From: Candidatus Nanopelagicales bacterium
GTDB lineage: Bacteria > Actinomycetota > Actinomycetes > S36-B12 > GCA-2699445
DNA: 64,000 nucleotides
Assembly (NCBI GenBank): GCA_030700225.1
Contig: JAUYJT010000020.1
Span: forward strand, 1 to 64,000
Direction of reading: 5' to 3'
Positions 8,216 to 20,605 of the stretch are shown here, one piece after another; the first letter of the stretch is position 1, and each line of letters begins with the position of its first letter. The position numbers were made by a program, and so were the translations under genes. The notes under the pieces were generated by a model. The model made no database searches. It saw only the letters and a list, made by a program, of their open reading frames with translations, and was not told the origin of the DNA.

Positions 8216-8450
8216 GTCCGGAGCCGAGATCACGGACGCCCTGGCCGAGTCCCAGGCGGACGAAGCCGAACGCGGATACCAGCTGCGCGGCCCCGGTCGC
8301 CCGTCGCTGAGCGGGGGGGAGACCTCGCCGCAGGTCACATTCCGGCTGCCAAGGGAGCTGAGGGAGCAGGCGTCACGGCGAGCGGAGGCTGAGGGCACGA
8401 GCATCTCAGCTCTGGCGCGCGAGGCCTTGGAACGTTTCCTGGCGTCGTGA
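8199..8450 (+). CDS. Ribbon-helix-helix antitoxin-like protein, copy 2
   Basis: An 83-residue paralogue of the protein at 6484, differing at only about eight positions, with the same RHH core (QVTFRLPRELREQASRRAEA). GAGGAGGCGAGG lies just before the ATG. It arises from the duplication that truncated the PIN toxin. As an orphan antitoxin it could cross-neutralise or cross-regulate copy 1's cognate toxin, if one exists elsewhere; this is inference. Confidence 0.72.
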   Translation: MARRTRSGAEITDALAESQADEAERGYQLRGPGRPSLSGGETSPQVTFRLPRELREQASRRAEAEGTSISALAREALERFLAS

Positions 8451-8576
8451 AGTGAGGGACCGCCGCCGTGCGTGCCGGTTTCCGCAATGCCGCGAAACGT
8501 GTCCGCGATCCGCTCTCCCCCTCGACGACATCCCGGATTCGGCGGGACAACACGTCCAAGGTGGCTCGTTGAGGTC

Positions 8577-9296
8577 TCAGTAGCGTTCGATGCGGTCCCG
8601 TCGTGGCTCGCGCTCGGTGGCGGGGGCGGTCACCTCGTACTGCAGGTCGCGCAGTTCTGCGGCGGCGGCACGAGGGTTGTCCCGGACCGAGGTGCGCAGC
8701 TGACGCTCACGCCACTCCGCGCGTCCGGCCCTGATGGCATCCTCCCAGCGGGGTGCGGTGTCGATTCCGAATTCGCGGACTGTCATCTCCAAGAAATCCT
8801 CCAGGCAGGGTCGCCACCGTTCCCCGCCAGTGGGCAGGTGGATGGACGACAGCGCCCATCGCGTCAGGGTGTTGCGGTGGTGTTCATGCGCCCGGGACAG
8901 CCATACGGAGAGGGCGCCGTTTTCCGCGTGGACGTGCCAGTGGCTGGCGGGGCCAGAGTGGTCCGGATCGAACTCCCAACGCAGAACCGGCTCGCCGGAT
9001 CCTTCTGGTTTCAAGTCCACAAGTGAACTCTTCACCTTCAGGTACGACTCGGCACTATCCATGATCAAGAAGAACGAGAAGGCCAGCCAGCCGACAGTCT
9101 GCCCTTCGATGAACAACGGGATCGGCCCGCTCTCCGGTTCGACGACGTAGTGGCTCTTCATCTGCCGAATGCCGACGACTATGGGTCTCCCGTCCCCGCC
9201 GGGCAACACGCCGTTGAGGGTGGCTTCCAGGTTCTCCGCGAACACTTGCGCGCCACCAGCCAGACCGCTCACTATGCGCCCCCCGTCACTCGTCAC
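8577..9296 (-). CDS. Hypothetical protein
   Basis: A 239-residue soluble protein I do not recognise. It has no membrane segment, an acidic and aromatic-rich middle, and a basic C-terminal tail (TEREPRRDRIERY). The GTG start at 9296 falls inside a 7-bp tandem repeat, so the exact N-terminus is doubtful; the first clearly protein-like segment begins about 15 residues in. It lies downstream of, and on the same strand as, the 63-residue gene at 9314-9505 and is probably co-transcribed. Confidence 0.6.
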   Translation of the reverse strand: MTSDGGRIVSGLAGGAQVFAENLEATLNGVLPGGDGRPIVVGIRQMKSHYVVEPESGPIPLFIEGQTVGWLAFSFFLIMDSAESYLKVKSSLVDLKPEGSGEPVLRWEFDPDHSGPASHWHVHAENGALSVWLSRAHEHHRNTLTRWALSSIHLPTGGERWRPCLEDFLEMTVREFGIDTAPRWEDAIRAGRAEWRERQLRTSVRDNPRAAAAELRDLQYEVTAPATEREPRRDRIERY

Positions 9297-9319
9297 TCGT
9301 CACTCGTCACCCGTCACTC
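9285..9319. repeat. Five tandem GTCACTC heptamers
   Basis: Units at 9285, 9292, 9299, 9306 (GTCACCC variant) and 9313. They span the junction between two minus-strand genes, including the stop of the upstream one and the putative start of the downstream one. Copy-number change would shift the reading frame or spacing there. Confidence 0.9.
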
Positions 9320-9505
9320 GTCAGGCGGGACATCCTCGCCGAGCAGGAACGCGATCTTCTTCAGTTCCAGCAGCGCATCGCGCTCGTCGCTGGTCAATGG
9401 GCGGATCTGTGACAGGTCCAGCAAGTCCCTGAGGGAGTATCGACTCTCCACCTCCCGGCGCATTGCATGCAAGTCATCCTCAGTGTGCCGGTGCAACGTA
9501 GCCAT
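9314..9505 (-). CDS. Small hypothetical protein
   Basis: A 63-residue, strongly charged, probably helical protein starting MATLHRHTEDDLHAM. The ATG at 9505 is preceded by a good GGGAGG site on the minus strand, so this start is preferred over the longer frame beginning at 9652. The composition recalls small antitoxin-like or regulatory helical proteins, but I do not recognise a family. Its stop falls in the heptamer repeat. Confidence 0.6.
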   Translation of the reverse strand: MATLHRHTEDDLHAMRREVESRYSLRDLLDLSQIRPLTSDERDALLELKKIAFLLGEDVPPDE

Positions 9506-9805
9506 GGCCCCTCCCGCCTTCCGTGTCCCTACGGTTCCGATGACAGTATCGGTCCAACCTTCGACAGGGTGAGCCCGAATCACCCACTCCACCCCCGATG
9601 CGTGACCTTCCCCCAGCGGCACCTCGCGCGTTCGACCCGTCAATGACGGCACAGACGCTACCGTCGATCGACGTCAAAGCTTCGTACGCGATCTCCCGCG
9701 TCTGTGGTCAGTGCGCCGGAGCACGGGAATGGGCAGGCTGGCGATCAGCCGGACGCTCTCGACATGTGCTGGGTCCTTCATGGCACAGGAAGTCACTCTT
9801 CCCGT
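9506..9805. other. Intergenic, no gene seen
   Basis: About 300 bp. The open frames here overlap one another and show no family resemblance. It probably holds the promoter for the 9505-to-8577 minus-strand pair. Confidence 0.5.
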
Positions 9806-10288
9806 TCACGTGCGCGGTCGCGGTGGGAGTGGGTGCTGCCACTGCTGGCGATCACCACTGACTTTGTCAGGGGCCCAATTCGCGTAGACGGTGTTATCCC
9901 GGGTACTCATCGTGACGGTGGCCATGAACTCGACGGCTTCACTAGGTGCGAGACGGCTCGTGCGCGAATCGCTGAACGTCTCGACCAACCCCTCGTGAGC
10001 GACTTCCACTTGGAAGGCGGTGCCGTCGCCTTGGTTCTCGACGACGTACGTGTCCCCACCATTCCAACGCACTTGCCAGCGCACTCGCGGTGCAGATCGC
10101 TCCTCAGCCAAGTCGTGGGCCTGCTTGGCGATGCGGTTCGCTTCCTGGGCCAGGGCGTTAGAGCGGGCCATCTCCCCCGCCTGGCGCCTCGTGGCCGCAC
10201 GCGTCTGCACGGCGATCACCAAGCCGACTGTCCCGACGATCAGTGCCACGAGGACCCCTGCCCATGTGGCCAGTTCGCTGGCATTCAC
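9806..10288 (-). CDS. Membrane-anchored hypothetical protein
   Basis: A 160-residue protein with one N-terminal membrane segment (about residues 7-27, WAGVLVALIVGTVGLVIAV), then a charged helical stretch (RRQAGEMARSNALAQEANRI) likely to be coiled coil, then a beta-rich domain (VRWQVRWNGGDTYVVENQGD). This 'tail-helix-sandwich' plan is common among small actinobacterial proteins of unknown function. The ATG at 10288 gives the complete anchor. Confidence 0.65.
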   Translation of the reverse strand: MNASELATWAGVLVALIVGTVGLVIAVQTRAATRRQAGEMARSNALAQEANRIAKQAHDLAEERSAPRVRWQVRWNGGDTYVVENQGDGTAFQVEVAHEGLVETFSDSRTSRLAPSEAVEFMATVTMSTRDNTVYANWAPDKVSGDRQQWQHPLPPRPRT

Positions 10289-10659
10289 GGTGTCTCTGTC
10301 CCTTCCCCGCCCCTGATCAGTGAAACGAAACTAACCGGGAACCTGTCTCATGGAAGGTTGACACGAAGCGTTCTGATCATTTCCCAGTTCCTTCGGGGAC
10401 TGCCCTTCATTGAGGCGCCAGCTGCGGATTCTCCACCGCCGACAGCGCCGGGACTTGCAGTTCCTGCCTGACGGCGACGTAGAGGCTCGTCGAGCAGAAC
10501 TGGTTCCGGTACGAAGGCTGGGACCAGGGACGAGGCAGCGGGGAGCACGCCCTGTGCGCGCCAACTGACGGGAATCACGGCCGAGTGTCGGACCCCTCAG
10601 ATACTGTCGTTCACCTCGGCGCGGCCACGCATGTGTGCGCTCGAAACGGAGGGATATCC
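10289..10659. other. Intergenic, no gene seen
   Basis: About 370 bp between divergently oriented genes. The frames are short, arginine/proline-rich shadows. Only the ribosome-binding site GGAGGG at 10648-10653, belonging to the csb1 remnant, is recognisable. Confidence 0.5.
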
Positions 10660-10970
10660 GTGTCATCGTTGTCGTTGGATCAGTTGGTTGCCGCATCGTC
10701 CGCAGGCGGGCCGAGTTGCCTGGTGTCAGTGACGGAGTTGCGCCCGGCGGCCGGGCCGCATGCAAGCATCGCGCCCGCCAAGTTCGCCGCTACGCAGGGA
10801 TCGGTGGGGGTGTTCGCCTCCGAGCCGCGGTACTTGGAAGGGCAGCGACATCAAGCTGTTCTGATTGACTCCAAGCAGAGCCAGCTCAACCGGATGGAAG
10901 CGGCATTGCAGCAGGCCATCGATGATGCTCATCCGCTGCTGACCCGACTACCGCGCGTTCAACAGCGCTG
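10660..10970 (+). pseudogene. csb1: csb1/cas7u fragment (type I-G, formerly I-U, CRISPR)
   Basis: From the GTG at 10660 (GGAGGG 6 bp upstream) the frame reads SSLSLDQLVAASSAGGPSCL, then VTELRPAAGPHASIAPAKFA and VLIDSKQSQLNRMEAALQQA. This is the N-terminus of the Csb1/Cas7u backbone protein of type I-G Cascade. Resemblance ends near residue 103 (LLTRLPRV); the frame then drifts to 11124 in unrelated sequence. The full protein is about three times longer. No cas8, csb2, cas3 or repeat array is seen, so this is a stranded relic. Family recognition is from memory of the motif. Confidence 0.7.
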
Positions 10971-11148
10971 CCCACGCCGGATCAGCTTCCCGAATCCGGA
11001 ACGAACCTCTCAATCTGCGGTTCCACGGAACCGCGTTGCGGCCACGGCTCCCCGGAGACCTGGATGCGGCGAGTTCGTGTTCGGCGTGCGACCGCGCGTA
11101 CCGTGGTGTCACGGTCGGCGGTAGCACCATATTGGTCGCATGATCAGT
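10971..11148. other. Unassigned sequence between the csb1 relic and the defence block
   Basis: A plus-strand frame reads YRAFNSAAHAGSASRIRNEP and CSACDRAYRGV before a stop near 11140, but I recognise no family. A small palindrome ACCGTGGTGTCACGGT lies at 11098-11113. No attC fold is present immediately left of the core at 11149. Confidence 0.4.
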
Positions 11149-11155
11149 GTTAGAC
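11149..11155 (+). other. Integron-type core site GTTAGAC (left boundary)
   Basis: GTTAGAC fits the GTTRRRY core at which integron integrases cut after the G. It lies 44 bp before the hsdM start. Extended by its 3' flank (GTTAGACGCCC) its reverse complement matches 10 of 11 bases at the R'' side of the attC-like site at 25212, as expected for the two ends of one cassette. A 7-bp core alone is weak; the complementarity is the main argument. Confidence 0.5.
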
Positions 11156-11198
11156 GCCCCCAACCACGCCGATGGGCAAACGTCTGATGAGGTAGACC

Positions 11199-13916
<2,718 letters not shown>

Positions 13917-13920
<4 letters not shown>

Positions 13921-13983
13921 GCGGCGGGGTTCGCAGCGCGAAACTCGATGAGGCCATTGCCGCCAGCCTGAAGGAGCTTGGGT

Positions 13984-13994
<11 letters not shown>
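13917..13994 (+). pseudogene. Scar: duplicated 3' end of hsdM
   Basis: A 25-codon ORF from an ATG overlapping the DUF1016 stop (ATGA). Its last 17 residues ([17 protein letters not shown]) repeat the HsdM C-terminus with one substitution, and its stop overlaps the hsdS start by 11 bp exactly as the hsdM stop overlaps the DUF1016 start. It is best read as the original hsdM/hsdS junction kept behind the inserted gene. It may now serve as a translational coupling peptide. Confidence 0.85.
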
Positions 13995-15287
<1,293 letters not shown>

Positions 15288-15291
<4 letters not shown>

Positions 15292-16658
15292 ACGAGACAC
15301 ATCGAGAGCCGAAGGACTGCTTCGAGATTGGCGGCGAGGACCTGCTTGCGGCGGCTCAAGGAACACCGGCTCAGCCGTTGCCACGCGAGACGCTCGACGA
15401 CATCCGCGTCCGCGTCGGTACGCTCCTCAAGACGGAGACCGTGTCGTTCCTGCTTGGTGCGGGCGCGTCGGTGGATTGCGGGGGCCAACTGCTCGGTGCC
15501 GTTCCGCTGGCGGTTGAGCGGGACCTGCATGAGAAAGGCATCACGGGCAAGAAAACTCCGCGCATTCGACGTTGGCTCGGGGTCTTCTACGTGGCTGTGC
15601 GACATTGCGCGGGCACGACGACCACTCCGGTCACTCGTGACCAGATTGTTGCTCGTCGAGCAACACTGAACCGCGCTGACGCGGACACGCTCCCGGCTAA
15701 CTTCGAGCAGGTACTTTCGACGCTGCATCGCTGGCGCGCGGCCCTCCCCAAGACTGGAGGGCGGCTGCGTCTTGAGGGCTCCCCGGGGCTCGATGCCAAC
15801 TCGGAAGACCTTGATGGATGCCTCAATCACGCGACGCGCGCGCTGGCGCGAGCCTGCCAGCTTCCGACCACCGACAAGGAAGGCGGCCTCTCTACCTACA
15901 AGACCATCGTCCGCAAGCTCCTGACGCGGCCGCTCAACCTCAAGCGGGTGAACGTCTTCACGCTCAACTACGACACGCTCGTCGAGCAGGCTTCCGACGC
16001 CGAAGGTGTCGTGCTGCTCGATGGATTCGTCGGTGCCCAGCGCCGCATCTTCCGGCCCGAGAGCTACGAGCAGGATCTCTACTTCCCGGCGGAGACGACG
16101 GAGGGCCGCGTTCACCGATTCGACCGGGTGCTGCACCTCTACAAACTGCACGGCTCGATCACGTGGACGGCGAACGAGTCGACGCTCGACGATCCATACG
16201 GCGTACAGTCAGCGGTCTTCGACCCGGATGGGACGCAGCCGCTCCTGATCTACCCGACGCCAGCCAAGTACGGCGAGACGCTGGGATCCCCCTACTCGGA
16301 GCTGTTCCGCCGGTTCGCCGGTGCGCTGGCTCGGCCCCAATCGGTGTTATTTGTAGTCGGCTACGGATTCGGTGATGAGCACGTGAACGCCATCATCCGT
16401 CAGGCCCTCGCTGTTCCGAGCTTCACCCTCGTCATCGTGGATCCGGCGCCGACGAGCAAGTTCGTGACGACACTTCGCGAGCAGAAGGACCGACGGGTCT
16501 GGATCGCCGAGGGATCGAGGATCGGAACGCTCGCGGGATTCGTGGACCAACTACTTCCGGACCTGCGGGACGAGGAGATCCTCAAGAAGGTTCTCGCAAC
16601 CCACCGAGCGCTCGCGAACGGAAGCCACGCGCAGGGAGATTCGGCCGATGGCGAGTGA
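15288..16658 (+). CDS. SIR2-domain effector of a SIR2-HerA defence module
   Basis: A 456-residue protein with the NAD-binding SIR2 signatures: FLLGAGASVD at about residue 55, LNYDTLVEQ at about 226, the catalytic-type His in KLHGSITW near 287, and VVGYGFGDEHVN near 355. SIR2 proteins paired with a HerA ATPase form an anti-phage system (reported as SIR2-HerA, also Nezha), in which the SIR2 part depletes NAD+ on infection. Here the partner ATPase overlaps it by 11 bp. The ATG overlaps the hsdS stop, placing the module inside the restriction operon. Function is by family and pairing. Confidence 0.87.
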
Positions 16659-18867
16659 CTCCGAGATCGGGCGCGTTGTCGCCGTGGACACCGCGCAGGT
16701 CAGCATCGAGCTGAACCGCGACATCAAGGGGATGAGCAGGAGCACCTATGAAGGCCCTCAGGAAGTCGGGCGCATCAACTCCTACGTGATCATCCCGGTG
16801 GGCGCGCGGCGTCTCGTTGCGATGGTGACGCGCGTAGTGCTGGTGGAAGAAGCGGAAATGAAGGCCGACCGGACGATGGTGGCGCTTCCCGCCGCCCGGC
16901 GCCTGATGAAGGCGACACTCATCGGCACGATCGACGGCGACGCATTCCGTCAGGGCATTTCGCTCTTTCCGGTGCTCGACAACCCGGTCCACCTGGCCGG
17001 ACGGGCCGACCTCGATGCGATCTTCGGCCCGATCGAGCAGGGCGCGGCGGCAGCGCCCGACCCGGCCGAGCCCGGCTACTGCATCCCCATTGGCGAGTCC
17101 GCCGTCGTGCAAGGGAGGCCCATCCGGATCGACCCGAACGCCTTCTTCGGCAAGCACGCCGCCATCCTGGGCAGCACCGGTTCCGGCAAGTCCTGCACGA
17201 TCGCCAGCCTGATTCAGTCGATTCGTGAGCAGCCGGCCGTGAAGCGGACGACCGTCGTGATCCTGGACACCAACGGCGAATACCGCACTGCGTTTCAGAA
17301 ACAGAAGGACGGTGGTGCTTGGGAGGACGCCGGTTCCGGAAAGGCTCTTTACATTCCGTCTGATCCCAGAAAGGCATCCGAGCGCCTCGCCATTCCGTAC
17401 TGGTTCATGAACGCAGAGGATTTCGTGCGGCTCTTCCAGGCGTCCAAAGGCGTGCAGCGCCCGGTACTCCTGGAGGCGCTGCGCCTCGCGCGCAACGACA
17501 CGGGCAGCGGCTCACCACTTGCCATCCTGCGAGAGGAACTGATCCACGAGGTCAATCGCATCTGGTCGCTCTCGGGGAAGGACGAGAAGACGTCGAAGGA
17601 TGTGCGGGACGTGGCCAATGGCCTCAAGACACGAATCGGGCAGAATGACCTGACCACGGCGTGGACGGAGGCGCAGGCCACGTACTCCCTTGCCAAAGCC
17701 GATGTCGAGTCCGCGCTCGACTCCGTCGCGACGACCGCCGAGAACCACGTCGACAACGGCACCTATCCCAAGGGGCTTCCCGCTGACGCGCGGAAGGCGG
17801 TTCGCGATGCCATCGGTCCCATCTACGAGAAGCTGACAGGGGCGCACCCCGGCGAAAGTGCCGACGGCACAGGCCGCTCGGCGGATGCGCCGTCGCACTT
17901 CGACAAGTTGAAGTTCCGCTCCCGTCACATCGAGCAAGTCCTCCGACGCGAGGAGTCGGGTGGTGCGCGGGCGCGGGATTTTTCCGGAACGATGCTGCTA
18001 CGTATCGACCGCCTGCTAGCCGATCAGCGGTTCGACTTCCTGTTCGGCCCTGTCGGTGAGGCGTTGCCGAACCCGGCGCACGCACTGGCCACGTTTCTTC
18101 GCGATACGCTCGGCATCGGCGCCTCCTCGAAGACTGAGTTGTCGAATGCGACCGACGTTCCGAAGTCGCGCCTTCCTTTCTACGACCGACAACGCGACAA
18201 GGAGAGCGCCGTCGACGTCGTCATCCTCGACCTGAGCCTGCTCGCGGCGGAGGTGCTAGAAAACGTCACCGCGCTGATCGGCCGACTCGTCCTCGAGTTC
18301 CTTCAGCGGCTCGGCGAGCATGGCGGCGAAGGAGCGCGCGGCTCGCTCCCGGTCGTGCTCGTTCTGGAGGAGGCCCAGAACTACATCCAACAGCCACGAT
18401 TCGCAGAGGAAGAGTCGATTGCCCGCGTCGTGTTCGAAAGGATTGCACGCGAGGGCCGAAAGTACGGCCTGAGCCTCGTCCTTGCTTCCCAGAGGCCGAG
18501 CGAGCTTTCGAAGACGGTGCTCTCACAGTGCAGCAGCTTCATCGTGCACCGGCTGCAGAACCCCGAGGATCTGCGGTACTTCAAGGAGATCGTTCCCGGC
18601 ATCTACGGGCCGATGCTGGAGCAGATCCCGGCGCTCGCTCCGCAAACGGCGCTCGTCCTCGGCGAGTGCGTTCCAGCGCCTGCGCTGGTGAAGATTCGTG
18701 AGGCGCGGCCGGTGCCCAGAAGCCGCGATCCGCAGTTCTACCGTTACTGGGTGAGCGATGCTGTTCCAGCGGTCGACGTCGAAGGCATCTGCGCGCAGTG
18801 GGAAGGAAAGCGCGATGACGGTGATGAGGCCCCGTCGGCAGGCGCGACCGATGAGGTCGGAACCTGA
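16648..18867 (+). CDS. herA: HerA-like ATPase (DUF87) of the SIR2-HerA module
   Basis: A 739-residue hexameric-type HerA/FtsK-fold ATPase. It has an N-terminal HAS-barrel-like region (to about residue 110), Walker A GSTGSGKS at about residue 174, Walker B LVLEEAQNYI near 570, and the downstream FERIAREGRKYGLSLVLASQ and RPSELSKTVLSQCSSF motifs of the family. The central 250 residues form a long insert with helical, charged sequence. It would form the ring that activates or couples the SIR2 enzyme. Its stop (TGATGA) overlaps the start of the first hsdR 5' scar. Confidence 0.88.
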   Translation: MASDSEIGRVVAVDTAQVSIELNRDIKGMSRSTYEGPQEVGRINSYVIIPVGARRLVAMVTRVVLVEEAEMKADRTMVALPAARRLMKATLIGTIDGDAFRQGISLFPVLDNPVHLAGRADLDAIFGPIEQGAAAAPDPAEPGYCIPIGESAVVQGRPIRIDPNAFFGKHAAILGSTGSGKSCTIASLIQSIREQPAVKRTTVVILDTNGEYRTAFQKQKDGGAWEDAGSGKALYIPSDPRKASERLAIPYWFMNAEDFVRLFQASKGVQRPVLLEALRLARNDTGSGSPLAILREELIHEVNRIWSLSGKDEKTSKDVRDVANGLKTRIGQNDLTTAWTEAQATYSLAKADVESALDSVATTAENHVDNGTYPKGLPADARKAVRDAIGPIYEKLTGAHPGESADGTGRSADAPSHFDKLKFRSRHIEQVLRREESGGARARDFSGTMLLRIDRLLADQRFDFLFGPVGEALPNPAHALATFLRDTLGIGASSKTELSNATDVPKSRLPFYDRQRDKESAVDVVILDLSLLAAEVLENVTALIGRLVLEFLQRLGEHGGEGARGSLPVVLVLEEAQNYIQQPRFAEEESIARVVFERIAREGRKYGLSLVLASQRPSELSKTVLSQCSSFIVHRLQNPEDLRYFKEIVPGIYGPMLEQIPALAPQTALVLGECVPAPALVKIREARPVPRSRDPQFYRYWVSDAVPAVDVEGICAQWEGKRDDGDEAPSAGATDEVGT

Positions 18868-19115
18868 TGACGACATTCACCGAATCCATCGTCGAGCAAG
18901 CCGCCCTCGCGTGGCTGGAGGCCACCGGCTGGCGGATCGCACCCGGGCCCTCGACATCGCGCCGCCCTGCCTCCCGACGGGTAGGGATATGCGGTGCGCG
19001 GAGCGCCGCGACGCGGCTGACACCGAAGGTCTCAATCCGCCGCTCCGAGGGGGTTCGGGCGCCGTTCTCGTGGATCAGCCATCTGATGGTTGATTTTCAG
19101 CCACGCGTTGGCTAG
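18867..19115 (+). pseudogene. Scar: hsdR 5'-end fragment, copy 1
   Basis: The ATG overlapping the herA stop begins TTFTESIVEQAALAWLEATG, matching the start of the real HsdR ([20 protein letters not shown]). After about 28 codons the frame shifts: the next phase reads DIAPPCLP, recalling the HsdR continuation. Sequence beyond is unrelated to hsdR. It marks where hsdR once followed herA directly. Confidence 0.85.
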
Positions 19116-19117
19116 AT
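19088..19117 (+). promoter_or_regulatory. Candidate sigma70-type promoter for the AAA/DUF4143 gene
   Basis: TTGATT at 19092-19097 and TAGATT at 19113-19118 (positions accurate to a few bases), spaced about 15-18 bp, lie just upstream of the ATG at 19125. The position suits a short or nearly leaderless transcript. It is the only clear promoter-like pair inside the defence block, fitting an inserted module with its own expression signal. Confidence 0.35.
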
Positions 19118-19124
19118 TGCCTCC

Positions 19125-20405
19125 ATGCTCGCCCGCCACGCCACCACCCGCCTGCGCACGGCGCTCGCCGACCGCCCGGTCGTGCTGTTGCACGGCGCGC
19201 GGCAGACGGGCAAGACTACGCTGGCGTGCGCCGTGGCGGAGGAGGTCGGCGCACGGTATGTGACGCTCGATGACCTGACGATGCTGGCTGCGGCGCGCGG
19301 CGATCCGGTCGGCTTCCTCGGGGGCTTCGCGCAGCCGTTGGTGCTGGACGAAGTGCAGCGCGCACCCGAGCTGCTGCTCGCCATCAAGGCGGCTGTGGAT
19401 CGCCGACGCGCGCCGGGCCGCTTCCTGCTCACGGGTTCGGCCAACGTGCCGCTGGTGCCGCGGGTTGCGGAATCGCTCGCCGGGCGCATGGAGATCGTGC
19501 CCCTGTGGCCGTTCTCGCAGGGCGAGATCGAGGGCACAACGGAAGGGTTCATCGACGCGGCGTTCGGGGACGCGGCGTTCGGGGACGCGCCGTCGGCGCT
19601 CGGCCGTTCCTCCTCATCGGCTCGCCTCACGGACCGCGTGCTGCGCGGCGGCTACCCGGAGGCGGTACCGCTCGCATCGGCCGAGCGGCGCCGCGCCTGG
19701 TTCGATGCGTACGTGACGACGATCCTGCAGCGCGACGTGCGCGACCTCGCCCGCATCGAGGGGCTGACCGAACTGCCGCGCCTGCTCGCCCTGCTGGCGT
19801 CGCGGCCGATGGCGCAGCTCAATTATGCGGACCTGTCGCGCGGCACCGGCTTGCCGCAGTCCACGCTGAAACGCTATTTCGCGCTGCTCGAGACCGTGTT
19901 CCTGGTCCGGTTGCTGCCGCCCTGGTACGCCAATATCGGCAAGCGGCTGGTCAAGACGCCGAAGGTGCTGCTCGCGGACACGGGTCTTGCCGCGCACCTG
20001 ATGGGCATCAATGCGGCGCGGCTTTCGCAGGATCGCAGCCTGCTCGGCGGGCTCTTGGAGAACTTCGTCGCGATGGAACTCGTCAAGCAGGCGGGCTGGA
20101 GCGTGGATCCGCCCGCGCTGTACCACTTCCGCACCCACGAGGGCGACGAGGTGGACCTCGTGCTGGAACGGCGCGGCGGGGCACTGGTGGGCATCGAGGT
20201 CAAGAGCGCGGCGACAGTGTTGGCCGCAGACTTCAAGGGCCTGCGTGCACTCGCCAAGGCCGCCGGGCGGCGCTTCCGCCGTGGCATCGTGCTGTACACC
20301 GGCACCGAGGTCGTGCCGTTCGGCTCAAATCTTTACGCGTTGCCCGTGGAGGCTCTGTGGCGCGGGGGCGCGCAGCAGCCGGAGGCGAAGAAGGCCGAAC
20401 GATGA
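19125..20405 (+). CDS. AAA+ ATPase with DUF4143 domain
   Basis: A 426-residue protein: Walker A GARQTGKTT near residue 24, Walker B QPLVLDEVQRAPELL, sensor-type LLTGSANVPLV, then the DUF4143 half with ETVFLVRLLPPWYANIGKRL and a PD-(D/E)XK-like core EGDEVDLVLERRGGALVGIE followed by VKS. Such proteins are common beside toxin-antitoxin and restriction genes; the role is unproven. A near-perfect short repeat AAFGD occurs around residue 147. Its stop overlaps the second hsdR 5' scar by ATGA. Confidence 0.85.
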   Translation: MLARHATTRLRTALADRPVVLLHGARQTGKTTLACAVAEEVGARYVTLDDLTMLAAARGDPVGFLGGFAQPLVLDEVQRAPELLLAIKAAVDRRRAPGRFLLTGSANVPLVPRVAESLAGRMEIVPLWPFSQGEIEGTTEGFIDAAFGDAAFGDAPSALGRSSSSARLTDRVLRGGYPEAVPLASAERRRAWFDAYVTTILQRDVRDLARIEGLTELPRLLALLASRPMAQLNYADLSRGTGLPQSTLKRYFALLETVFLVRLLPPWYANIGKRLVKTPKVLLADTGLAAHLMGINAARLSQDRSLLGGLLENFVAMELVKQAGWSVDPPALYHFRTHEGDEVDLVLERRGGALVGIEVKSAATVLAADFKGLRALAKAAGRRFRRGIVLYTGTEVVPFGSNLYALPVEALWRGGAQQPEAKKAER

Positions 20406-20605
20406 CCGCGTTCACCGAATCCACCGTCGAGGAAGCCGCCCCGGCCTGGCTCGAAATCATCGGCTCCCCCATCCGGTCCGGTCTTGCCCTGCGACCAGCC
20501 TGTCGTCGAGCTAGCGATCAGCCAGGCCCTGAACTAGCGTTCAGCCGACAGCCGATCTGGCGTTCAGCCAGGCGCGGACGCGTAACGCGGGAGGTCGCCG
20601 CATGA
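20402..20605 (+). pseudogene. Scar: hsdR 5'-end fragment, copy 2
   Basis: The ATG overlapping the ATPase stop begins TAFTESTVEEAAPAWLEIIG, again the HsdR N-terminus, for about 22 codons, then degenerates into sequence with a repeated GCGTTCAGCC motif and stops at 20605, just past the start of the RhuM gene. It is the second of three hsdR starts in the operon. Confidence 0.85.

Larger units (their letters stand above)
8091..8450 (+). repeat. Direct repeat A, copy 2
   Basis: Second copy of the 6367-6735 sequence. It starts at GCGGTTTTGTCGTGCA and ends with the RHH gene's stop. Its left edge abuts the PIN-toxin remnant, so this is probably the inserted or recombined copy. Confidence 0.85.

Noticed and set aside
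9285-9319. Possible CRISPR array
   Set aside because: The units are 7 bp and contiguous, with no spacers. No other regularly spaced repeat was seen despite the csb1 relic.
10971-11148. attI or attC site left of the 11149 core
   Set aside because: No paired R''/L'' arms were found; only a short ACCGTG/CACGGT palindrome. The left boundary therefore rests on the core and its complementarity to the right attC.
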